In this document: piece after piece, positions 1-5,197 of the stretch
Numbering within the stretch: the stretch's first letter is position 1
Layout of the letters: every line of letters begins with the position of its first letter
Position numbers and translations under genes: made by a program
Assembly (NCBI GenBank): GCA_003558195.1
Contig: PWMM01000063.1
Location: 1 to 6,425 of the forward strand
Reading direction: 5' to 3'
Length of the DNA: 6,425 bases
Origin: Syntrophomonadaceae bacterium
GTDB lineage: Bacteria; Bacillota; Dethiobacteria; DTU022
The notes under the pieces: generated by a model
Seen by the model: the letters and a program-made list of their open reading frames with translations, nothing else
The model's database searches: none
Told to the model about the DNA's origin: nothing

Positions 1-315
1 AACCTGAATCGGCGTGTAGAACTTTTATTTGAAATAGAAAACCAGGCAATCAGGGAGAAGGTTTTAAATATCCTGGATACCCTTTTTTCCGACACTTTAA
101 AAACAAGGGTCCTTAAAAATGACGGCACTTATAAATGGTTGGATAAACGTGGCAAAAAGAAATACAATGCCCAGGCTGCTCTTTCTGAAACTGCGGACCA
201 GGAAATGAAAGATTATTACTCCACAAAGCAGCTAAAAGTCCATAAGGACATGGCTGCAGTCCCCTTGACTAGACCGAACCAGGAGATTGAACCGCCCGTG
301 GTTAAAAAGATCTAA
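1..315 (+). CDS. ppk1: Polyphosphate kinase (Ppk1), C-terminal fragment
   Basis: This is the 3' end of a gene that enters from the left edge; 104 codons remain, reading in frame from base 1 to a TAA stop at 313-315. Ppk1 reversibly transfers the gamma phosphate of ATP onto inorganic polyphosphate chains. The fragment opens with NLNRRVELLFEIEN, which resembles the conserved tail of the Ppk1 C-terminal catalytic domain (Asn-Leu-x-Arg-Arg-Val-Glu followed by a hydrophobic patch and an acidic Glu-x-x), and continues with the family's DGTY followed later by NAQAAL. The last 40 or so residues are a lysine- and proline-rich tail that appears poorly conserved. A full protein would be about 700 residues, so roughly 85% lies outside the window, including the catalytic histidines. 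The family call rests on this tail only. The gene converges on the tRNA operon. Confidence 0.82.
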   Translation, partial: NLNRRVELLFEIENQAIREKVLNILDTLFSDTLKTRVLKNDGTYKWLDKRGKKKYNAQAALSETADQEMKDYYSTKQLKVHKDMAAVPLTRPNQEIEPPVVKKI

Positions 316-323
316 GCTAAAAA

Positions 324-365
324 ATAAGATGCAGGTAGCAGGTCAACTGCCCCTGTTAATCTTAT
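324..365 (+). terminator. Weak imperfect hairpin after ppk1, possible terminator
   Basis: ATAAGAT at 324-330 is the reverse complement of ATCTTAT at 359-365. Inside these arms CAGG (332-335) can pair with CCTG (352-355), and GCAG (338-341) with CTGC (347-350), around a five-base loop. The stem has small bulges (TA, C and TTA). Downstream there is only a short TAATTT rather than a real T-tract, and an A-run lies just upstream, so it could act weakly in either direction. It begins 9 bases after the ppk1 stop. This is inference from pairing alone. Confidence 0.35.
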
Positions 366-371
366 AATTTA

Positions 372-412
372 CCCGATAAAAACAGCAGGACGGGAGTATA
401 AATTCCCGTCCT
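372..412 (-). terminator. Intrinsic terminator of the tRNA operon
   Basis: AGGACGGGA at 387-395 pairs perfectly with TCCCGTCCT at 404-412, a nine-base-pair GC-rich stem around an eight-base AT-rich loop. Read on the - strand, the stem is followed after four bases by a run of five T (complement of the A-run at 378-382). It lies 18 bases beyond the 3' end of the tRNA-Lys gene, where a terminator for the - strand tRNA transcript is expected. On the + strand the following bases are not T-rich, so it should work mainly for the tRNA operon. Confidence 0.78.
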
Positions 413-429
413 TACTGTGTTTGTAGCCT

Positions 430-505
430 TGGTGAGCCATCCAGGATTCGAACCTGGGACACCCTGATTAAAAGTCAGGTGCTCTACCAACTGAGCTAAT
501 GGCCC
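430..505 (-). tRNA. tRNA-Lys (anticodon TTT)
   Basis: Read on the - strand, the 76-base gene begins GGGCCAT and ends ATGGCTC, A, CCA, giving a seven-pair acceptor stem with one G-T wobble. The anticodon stem is CCTGA/TCAGG around loop CTTTTAA, so the anticodon is TTT (lysine AAA/AAG). The T arm CCAGG-TTCGAAT-CCTGG is perfect. The CCA end is encoded. It is the last gene of the three-tRNA transcript and begins four bases after the tRNA-Tyr CCA. Confidence 0.97.
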
Positions 506-509
506 ATTG

Positions 510-596
510 TGGTGGAGAGGACTGGATTTGAACCAGTGAAGGCGTATGCCAGCAGATTTACAGTCTGCCCCCTTTGGCCAACTTGGGTACCTCTCC
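510..596 (-). tRNA. tRNA-Tyr (anticodon GTA)
   Basis: On the - strand the gene runs from GGAGAGG to CCTCTCC, A, CCA, a perfect seven-pair acceptor stem. The anticodon stem GCAGA/TCTGC encloses loop CTGTAAA, so the anticodon is GTA (tyrosine TAC/TAT). A long variable arm follows, as expected for bacterial tRNA-Tyr and consistent with the 87-base length. The T arm is ACTGG-TTCAAAT-CCAGT. CCA is encoded. Spacers to its neighbours are 11 bases (Thr side) and 4 bases (Lys side). Confidence 0.97.
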
Positions 597-607
597 AGAT
601 TCTTGCA

Positions 608-682
608 TGGAGCCGACGAAGGGACTCGAACCCCCAACCTGCTGATTACAAATCAGCTGCTCTTCCATTGAGCTACGTCGGC
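608..682 (-). tRNA. tRNA-Thr (anticodon TGT)
   Basis: On the - strand the gene begins GCCGACG and ends CGTCGGC, T, CCA, a perfect acceptor stem. The anticodon stem GCTGA/TCAGC encloses TTTGTAA, so the anticodon is TGT (threonine, ACA and wobble). The T stem GGGGG/CCCTT relies on two G-T wobbles at its outer end. The D arm GCTC/GAGC has a compact seven-base loop. CCA is encoded. It is the promoter-proximal gene of the operon. Confidence 0.97.
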
Positions 683-713
683 CAAGCAATTATTCTCTTT
701 TCAAGCATTTTAT

Positions 714-742
714 AGTATAGCTCATTTTATAAAACACGTCAA
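714..742 (-). promoter_or_regulatory. Sigma-A type promoter of the tRNA operon
   Basis: On the - strand, TTGACG (complement of 737-742) is separated by exactly 17 bases from TATACT (complement of 714-719). Each hexamer differs from the sigma70/sigma-A consensus at one position. The -10 box ends 31 bases before the first base of tRNA-Thr, leaving room for a short 5' leader trimmed by RNase P. The strong match fits a stable-RNA promoter. Confidence 0.85.
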
Positions 743-791
743 CAGATTTGCAGCAGGATTTTTTAAATCTCGCTCGAAGTTTTAAACAAAT

Positions 792-820
792 TTGCAATTA
801 CTGTTTATCCATTGTTTATT
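792..820 (+). promoter_or_regulatory. Weak candidate promoter for the methylthio-salvage run
   Basis: The divergent region 683-862 must carry a + strand promoter unless the run is read from ppk1 through the tRNA block. The best pair I can see is TTGCAA (792-797) and TTTATT (815-820) with a 17-base spacer; each hexamer matches the consensus at only four of six positions. No SAM riboswitch or T-box signature is recognisable in the leader. A weak call, based on spacing and position alone. Confidence 0.2.
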
Positions 821-849
821 TCCGCATGCAAAAGCTTTCAGTTCATAAC

Positions 850-855
850 AGGAGG
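850..855 (+). promoter_or_regulatory. Ribosome binding site deciding the mtnP start
   Basis: AGGAGG lies seven bases upstream of the ATG at 863. An in-frame TTG at 812 would add 17 residues but has no Shine-Dalgarno sequence, and the family normally begins only a few residues before the phosphate-binding GGSGLY motif, so 863 is the supported start. Confidence 0.9.
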
Positions 856-862
856 CATTATA

Positions 863-1663
863 ATGAGAGAATTTAAAGTGGCCATAATCGGGGGTTCAGG
901 TCTTTACAGGCAATCTTTTATTGAAAACTATAAAGAGTTTACCACCGATACCAGGTATGGAAAAGTATCTCTAAAAACAGGTACCTACCAGGATAAAACA
1001 GTTTATTTCCTGCCCCGCCATGGTGATAGCCATAACGTGCCGCCTCACCTGGTAAATTACAGGGCTAATATTGCTGCTCTCAAAACCCTGGATGTTGATG
1101 CTATCATTGCTACAGCAGCCGTGGGCACCATGAGGCGGGAAATGGTTCCGGGCACACGGGTGATTGTTGATCAATGTATTGATTTTACCAGGCAGCGGCC
1201 TTTAACATTTTATGAGGGTCAAGAAGGATTTGTGGTGCACACCGACTTTTCAGAGCCTTATTGTAATGAGGTAAGATCATCTATTCTTAAAGCGGGAAGG
1301 AGCCTGGACCAGGCAATGATTGACGGTGGATGCTATATTTGCACCGAAGGCCCTCGTTTTGAGACCCCGGCCGAAATCAAGATGTTCAAGGATTGGGGAG
1401 CAGATGTGGTGGGTATGACCAGCATCCCTGAAGCGATCCTGGCCAGGGAAGCAGGGCTCTGCTATGCAACCATAGCCTTGCCTACCAATTATGCCGCCGG
1501 CTTAAACAACGGCCTATTGACCCAGGAAGAAGTTCTGGCGGCAATGGAAAAAGATAGGCCACAATTAGAAGAACTGCTAAAAGCCTCAATTACTGAAATC
1601 AAACCAGGATCATCCTGCAGCTGCAAAGAAGCAGGAAAATATTATCCCCGGGAGAATCAATAA
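863..1663 (+). CDS. mtnP: 5'-methylthioadenosine phosphorylase family; probable methylthioinosine/6-oxopurine nucleoside phosphorylase
   Basis: A 266-residue cytosolic enzyme of the trimeric purine nucleoside phosphorylase/MTAP family, which uses phosphate to split a nucleoside into a free base and ribose-1-phosphate (methylthioribose-1-phosphate for MTA). Seen directly: the phosphate loop GGSGLY (10-15), PRHG (51-54) followed by PPHLVNYRANI, the AVGTM segment (86-90), EGPRFET (162-168), and GMTSIPEAILAREAG (184-198). In MTAPs specific for adenine the following strand carries T-D-Y-D; here it reads T-N-Y-A (208-211), so both adenine-reading Asp residues are absent. That pattern is associated with 6-oxopurine or methylthioinosine phosphorylases, so substrate is uncertain. 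A Cys-Ser-Cys motif (252-254) sits near the C-terminus. The stop overlaps the mtnA start by one base (TAATG), implying translational coupling and a methylthio role. Family certain, exact substrate inferred. Confidence 0.93.
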   Translation: MREFKVAIIGGSGLYRQSFIENYKEFTTDTRYGKVSLKTGTYQDKTVYFLPRHGDSHNVPPHLVNYRANIAALKTLDVDAIIATAAVGTMRREMVPGTRVIVDQCIDFTRQRPLTFYEGQEGFVVHTDFSEPYCNEVRSSILKAGRSLDQAMIDGGCYICTEGPRFETPAEIKMFKDWGADVVGMTSIPEAILAREAGLCYATIALPTNYAAGLNNGLLTQEEVLAAMEKDRPQLEELLKASITEIKPGSSCSCKEAGKYYPRENQ

Positions 1664-2724
1664 TGCATAAATTCAAATCCTTACAGACCTTTTACTGGAA
1701 AGAGGAAACGTTTTATATCCTTGATCAAAGACTGTTGCCGCACCGTGTTGAATATCTGCCCTGTAAAAACCATCACGATGTCATAGCGGCTATTTGTACG
1801 CTGGCGGTACGCGGAGCCCCGGCAATCGGTATTGCTGCCGCATTCGCTATGGCGCTGTGCGGCTTTCAGAGCTTACCAGAGTGCTCCAGTTACGAACGTC
1901 TCAAAGCCAGGTTGGCTGAAGCTTCCCAGGAACTGCTTGCCTCCCGACCTACTGCTGTAAACCTGGCATGGGCTTTGCAAAGGATTGAAAAATGGCTCTC
2001 TATGAATGATCATCTAACTCCCCGGGAAATTGCTGCAGGGTTGCTGGAGGAAGCTGAAAAGATTTTTAAAGAGGACGTGGAGCATAACCGGATGATTGGT
2101 AAAAATGGTTCTGCTCTGGTCCCTGAAGGCGCATCAATATTAACGCATTGCAATGCCGGATCTCTCGCTACAGGTGGTTTTGGTACTGCCCTGGGGGTGA
2201 TAAGAGCAGCAGCACAGGAGGGTAAAAACATCCATGTCTATATTGATGAAACCAGGCCTCTTCTACAGGGTGCCCGTTTAAGCAGTTTTGAAATGTTTTA
2301 TGAAAACATACCGGCCACTTTAATCATCGATAGTTGTGCCGCCTACCTTATGAAAAAGGGCCAGGTGGACTTAATCGTGGTTGGTGCTGACCGCATTGCC
2401 GGAAATGGCGATTGTGCAAATAAAATTGGCACTTACGCCCTGGCTGTTCTGGCATCATATCATAAGATCCCCTTTTACATAGCGGCTCCTCTTTCCACTA
2501 TAGATTTAGAACTTTCTTCCGGAGATAAAATCATAATTGAGGAACGAAGCTCCGAAGAGATCACCAGTTTTGCTGGCAACAGTGTAGCTCCTGAGAATAC
2601 CAGTGTTTTCAATCCAGCTTTTGATGTTACCCCGGCAGGGTTAATTACAGCGCTGGTTACTGAAAAAGGAATAGTCCATAAACCGGACCAGGAAAAGCTT
2701 TATAAACTTTGCACAAAGGTTTAA
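1663..2724 (+). CDS. mtnA: S-methyl-5-thioribose-1-phosphate isomerase MtnA
   Basis: A 353-residue protein of the eIF2B alpha/beta/delta-like family, normal length for MtnA. It converts the aldose 5-methylthioribose-1-phosphate into the ketose methylthioribulose-1-phosphate in the cytosol. Key motifs in order: RGAPAIG (50-56), RPTAVNLAWAL (95-105), the active-site THCNAGSLATGGFGTALG (161-178) with catalytic Cys163, DETRPLLQGARL (195-206), and VGADRIAGNGD (240-250) with catalytic Asp243, then NKIGTYALA. Cys163 and Asp243 correspond to the Cys/Asp pair established for Bacillus MtnA. The C-terminal DVTPAGLITALVTEKG is also typical. The ATG shares its first base with the upstream stop, with GGGAGA eight bases before it. 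The upstream phosphorylase supplies its substrate. A related role in 5-deoxyribose-1-phosphate salvage is possible for some MtnA enzymes. No mtnK, mtnB, mtnC or mtnD lies in the window. Confidence 0.95.
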   Translation: MHKFKSLQTFYWKEETFYILDQRLLPHRVEYLPCKNHHDVIAAICTLAVRGAPAIGIAAAFAMALCGFQSLPECSSYERLKARLAEASQELLASRPTAVNLAWALQRIEKWLSMNDHLTPREIAAGLLEEAEKIFKEDVEHNRMIGKNGSALVPEGASILTHCNAGSLATGGFGTALGVIRAAAQEGKNIHVYIDETRPLLQGARLSSFEMFYENIPATLIIDSCAAYLMKKGQVDLIVVGADRIAGNGDCANKIGTYALAVLASYHKIPFYIAAPLSTIDLELSSGDKIIIEERSSEEITSFAGNSVAPENTSVFNPAFDVTPAGLITALVTEKGIVHKPDQEKLYKLCTKV

Positions 2725-2779
2725 AATAGAAATAGAAAGGTTAAAAAGCGTTAGACCATAAAAGGAGATACTAAAACGG

Positions 2780-2827
2780 ATGATTAAGTCAGGTCTAGGG
2801 CAGAAAAAGAAAGGAGTACCAATTTAG
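2780..2827 (+). CDS. Possible 15-codon upstream ORF in the surE leader
   Basis: ATG at 2780 opens a 15-codon frame (MIKSGLGQKKKGVPI) ending in TAG at 2825-2827, ten bases before the surE ATG. AAAGGAG at 2761-2767 precedes it with a 12-base spacer, longer than ideal. The last codons overlap a second AAAGGAG (2810-2816). The peptide is short and basic with no recognised family. It may be a translated leader that delivers ribosomes to surE, or just a chance frame. The evidence is the SD and the position only. Confidence 0.25.
   Translation: MIKSGLGQKKKGVPI
2810..2816 (+). promoter_or_regulatory. Distant Shine-Dalgarno of surE
   Basis: AAAGGAG is the only strong SD upstream of surE, but it ends 21 bases before the ATG at 2838, about three times the usual spacing. 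An in-frame TAA at 2829-2831 excludes an earlier start in the surE frame, and the protein's N-terminal TNDDG position fits 2838. Initiation therefore relies on a long spacer, RNA folding, or reinitiation from the small upstream frame. Confidence 0.55.
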
Positions 2828-2837
2828 ATAATTAGTT

Positions 2838-3632
2838 ATGAAAAAACAACATATCCTAATCACCAATGATGATGGCATTTACGCTGAAGGCATTCAACGC
2901 CTCAGCCAATGTCTTTATGAAAATAATAGCTACAGGTTAACTATAGTAGCACCAGATCGCGAGCGAAGTGCTGTCGGACATGCAATAACCATGCATCGTC
3001 CGCTTTTAGTAGATGAGATCAGCTATTTACACAACCCGGATTTAAAAGGTTATTCAGTAAACGGCACCCCATCAGATTGCGTAAAACTTGCCATTGAAGC
3101 GATCCTGGATGATAAACCTGACCTGGTCATATCAGGAATTAACCGGGGCAGTAATTTAGGAACTGACGTACTCTATTCGGGAACAGTTTCAGCTGCTGTA
3201 GAAGGTTTGATTTTAGATATACCATCAATTGCCATTTCTTTAACCGGCAACGGCTCAAGTGCTAGCTTTGATTATGCCGCCCGCTTTGTTTGCCAGTTAT
3301 TTCCTCTACTGTTGGATGCAGAACTGCCGGCTGCAACTTTAATCAATATAAATGTTCCCACCGCTGTAGAAAAGATAAAAGGTGTAATGGCTACTAAACT
3401 TGGAAACAGGCGCTACCGCAATGCCTTTGAAAAAAGGATTGATCCCAGGGGTAGGATCTATTACTGGTTAGCCGGAGAACTGGTTGAAGATGACAATGAA
3501 GATGTAGATACTGATACCAGGGCGGTCAGGGAGGGCTACATATCTGTCACTCCCATTCATTTTCCTCTTACTAACGTTAATATTTTGCCTGCTTTAAAAA
3601 ATGTCCTCGAAAAAATGAATTTTAAAGCCTGA
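2838..3632 (+). CDS. surE: 5'/3'-nucleotidase SurE
   Basis: A 264-residue cytosolic metal-dependent phosphatase; the SurE family removes phosphate from nucleoside 5'- and 3'-monophosphates, and E. coli SurE also cleaves short polyphosphate. The N-terminus shows the signature ILITNDDGI, with metal ligands Asp11 and Asp12. APDRERSAVGHAIT (38-51) supplies the conserved Ser44. VNGTPSDCVKLA (74-85) and SGINRGSNLGTDVLYSGT (99-116), with metal-binding Asn102, complete the active site. INVP and the late segment with GNRRYR, DPRGR, YYW and DTDTRAVREGYISVTP are also family-typical. Length is normal. The start is fixed by family alignment and by an in-frame stop just upstream, but the SD spacing is unusual. 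It follows mtnA by 113 bases with no convincing terminator. Ppk1 at the left edge makes a polyphosphate link conceivable, though that is inference. Confidence 0.95.
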   Translation: MKKQHILITNDDGIYAEGIQRLSQCLYENNSYRLTIVAPDRERSAVGHAITMHRPLLVDEISYLHNPDLKGYSVNGTPSDCVKLAIEAILDDKPDLVISGINRGSNLGTDVLYSGTVSAAVEGLILDIPSIAISLTGNGSSASFDYAARFVCQLFPLLLDAELPAATLININVPTAVEKIKGVMATKLGNRRYRNAFEKRIDPRGRIYYWLAGELVEDDNEDVDTDTRAVREGYISVTPIHFPLTNVNILPALKNVLEKMNFKA

Positions 3633-3644
3633 TCCAGTTTTTTC

Positions 3645-3677
3645 CCCGGAAAGTTTTTTCAAATTTATTTGACCGGG
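3645..3677 (+). promoter_or_regulatory. Inverted repeat across the rtcB leader touching the SD
   Basis: CCCGG at 3645-3649 is complementary to CCGGG at 3673-3677, whose last bases run into the rtcB Shine-Dalgarno. Between them TCAAA (3659-3663) can pair with TTTGA (3668-3672) around a four-base loop. The T-run TTTTTT at 3654-3659 lies inside the loop, so this is not a standard terminator. It could reduce access to the SD. Pairing seen, function inferred. Confidence 0.35.
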
Positions 3678-3682
3678 AGGAG
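3678..3682 (+). promoter_or_regulatory. Ribosome binding site deciding the rtcB start
   Basis: AGGAG, in the larger GGGAGGAG block (3675-3682), lies seven bases before ATG 3690. An in-frame TTG at 3669 would start upstream of this site, with no SD of its own, so 3690 is preferred. Confidence 0.9.
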
Positions 3683-3689
3683 TGATAAG

Positions 3690-5120
3690 ATGCCTGTATT
3701 GAAACCGGCAGGGCAAAATTGTTATCGCATTCACCGGCACGGCAAAATGAACGCTGATGTTCTAGTTTATCTTAACCAGCAGTTATTTCAATCCTCATTA
3801 GAAGATCAATCGTTGCAGCAATTAATGGATGCCGCTTCACTAAAAGGGGTTATTGATCCGGTCGTGGGAATGCCTGATATTCACAGCGGTTTTGGCTTGC
3901 CCATAGGCGGCGTTATGGCCATGGACGCTGAAAAAGGCCTAATTTCAGCTGGTGCAGTCGGTATGGATATTAATTGTGGAGTGCGCTTGCTGCAAACCAA
4001 CATTGACCCGGGCGGTCTTGATAAATCCACCCTGCGGGAACTGATTAAGGCCATTGAACAAAGGGTGCCCAGTGGAGTGGGCCGTAAGAGCAAACATCAT
4101 AACTTGATCAAAAGTAATTTTAAAGCCCTCGTTGAAGAAGGGGTTCCTTATTTAATCGAAGAGGGTTTCGGCAGGAAGGCTGACCTGGAAGCCATAGAAG
4201 ACAGGGGTGTTATTTCAGGGGCAGATCTTAATGTGGTCAGCAAAGAAGCCCGCAAGCGCGGTTTACAGCTCTCTACTATCGGTGGTGGTAATCATTTTAT
4301 TGAACTGGGATTTGTAGAAACGGTTTTTGATCATCATACTGCTGCTGTTTACGGTCTTAGAAAAGGGATGCTGACGGTTTTAATCCATACCGGAAGCAGG
4401 GGATTTGGGCATCAGATTTGTAATGATTTCACTGCTATCATGAAAGAAAAAGCCCCTGCCTACAAGATTGAGCTTCCTTCAGCCGGGCTGGCTTCAGTAC
4501 CAATCAAATCCGACACAGGGGAAAAATACCTGGCTGCGATGGCCTGCGCCATAAATTTTGCTTTCTGCAACCGCCAGTGGATTACAGATGATGTCCGTAA
4601 AGCTTTCAGCACTGTATTCGGAGATGATGATAAAAACTTTGATTTAAGCCTGGTGTACGATGTTGCCCACAATACGGCCCGCTTTGAAGAAATCGGGGGT
4701 CGTTCTATGCTAATCCACCGTAAAGGGGCTACCAGGGCTCTGCCGACCGGTCATTCAGAAAATCCGGAGCAGTACCGGCTTACCGGCCATCCGGTTATCA
4801 TTCCCGGTAGTATGGGCACTGCTTCTTACGTGGTTCGGGCTGAGCCGGATGTAAGTAAAATATATAACTCGGTAAACCATGGTGCCGGCAGAGTTCTTTC
4901 CAGGCGCTCGGCTAAAAAAGAAATTTCGGTAGATGATTTAAAAAGTGAGCTTTCTGAAGTGATAGTTTCAGGAAGAAATTTTAAAGCTTATCTTGACGAA
5001 GCACCGCAAGCTTATAAAGACATCGAAATGGTTATCGACACTTTTGACGAAATTGATATGATCAGCAAGGTAGCCCGCTTGCTACCGCTGGCTGTAATTA
5101 AAGGTGAAGGAAGCGATTAA
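3690..5120 (+). CDS. rtcB: RtcB family RNA ligase (RNA-splicing ligase RtcB)
   Basis: A 476-residue enzyme of normal family length. RtcB joins RNA ends carrying 3'-phosphate or 2',3'-cyclic phosphate to 5'-hydroxyl ends, using GTP and manganese through a guanylylated histidine; in bacteria it serves RNA repair. Visible motifs: MPDIHSGFGLPIGG (61-74), GMDINCGVR (91-99) with metal ligands Asp93 and Cys96, GGGNHFIELG (198-207) with Asn201 and His202, IHTGSRGFGH (232-241) with His233, YDVAHNTARFEE (323-334) with His327, and NHGAGRVLSRRSA (396-408) with the likely guanylylated His397. All known catalytic residues are therefore present, by analogy with Pyrococcus RtcB. It follows surE by 57 bases and precedes the serine dehydratase by 77. 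No rtcA, rtcR or archease gene is visible, so its RNA target cannot be read from context. Confidence 0.95.
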   Translation: MPVLKPAGQNCYRIHRHGKMNADVLVYLNQQLFQSSLEDQSLQQLMDAASLKGVIDPVVGMPDIHSGFGLPIGGVMAMDAEKGLISAGAVGMDINCGVRLLQTNIDPGGLDKSTLRELIKAIEQRVPSGVGRKSKHHNLIKSNFKALVEEGVPYLIEEGFGRKADLEAIEDRGVISGADLNVVSKEARKRGLQLSTIGGGNHFIELGFVETVFDHHTAAVYGLRKGMLTVLIHTGSRGFGHQICNDFTAIMKEKAPAYKIELPSAGLASVPIKSDTGEKYLAAMACAINFAFCNRQWITDDVRKAFSTVFGDDDKNFDLSLVYDVAHNTARFEEIGGRSMLIHRKGATRALPTGHSENPEQYRLTGHPVIIPGSMGTASYVVRAEPDVSKIYNSVNHGAGRVLSRRSAKKEISVDDLKSELSEVIVSGRNFKAYLDEAPQAYKDIEMVIDTFDEIDMISKVARLLPLAVIKGEGSD

Positions 5121-5136
5121 ATAAATTATTTTGCAA

Positions 5137-5192
5137 TCTATCAGCCTGGTCTTATTAAAAATTTGGCTGACCTTATGGAAGGATTTGATAGA
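5137..5192 (+). promoter_or_regulatory. Inverted repeats in the serine dehydratase leader
   Basis: TCTATCA (5137-5143) pairs with TGATAGA (5186-5192), enclosing the SD-like GGAAGGA (5177-5183). TCAGCC (5141-5146) can alternatively pair with GGCTGA (5165-5170). The two pairings share the TCA at 5141-5143, so they compete. There is no T-tract for termination. The SD ends 14 bases before the ATG, a long spacer. Regulation by folding is possible but unproven. Confidence 0.3.
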
Positions 5193-5197
5193 CAATT

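Noticed and set aside
362..637. A 91-codon - strand open frame across the tRNA genes
   Set aside because: It lies on top of tRNA-Lys and tRNA-Tyr and runs through the terminator; the translation is the familiar spurious product of tRNA sequence.
509..715. A 68-codon + strand open frame over tRNA-Tyr and tRNA-Thr
   Set aside because: It is antisense to two well-formed tRNA genes, has no ribosome binding site, and gives the typical false protein read from tRNA complement.
812..862. An upstream TTG start adding 17 residues to the phosphorylase
   Set aside because: There is no SD before it, while AGGAGG sits seven bases before ATG 863, and family members begin near the GGSGLY motif.
683..862. 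SAM riboswitch or T-box ahead of the methylthio genes
   Set aside because: I looked for the SAM-I core and the T-box AGGGTGGNACCGCG element and saw neither; the region is AT-rich with only a trivial GATTT/AAATC hairpin.
3669..3689. TTG start at 3669 for rtcB
   Set aside because: The strong SD lies downstream of that codon and is correctly spaced for ATG 3690.
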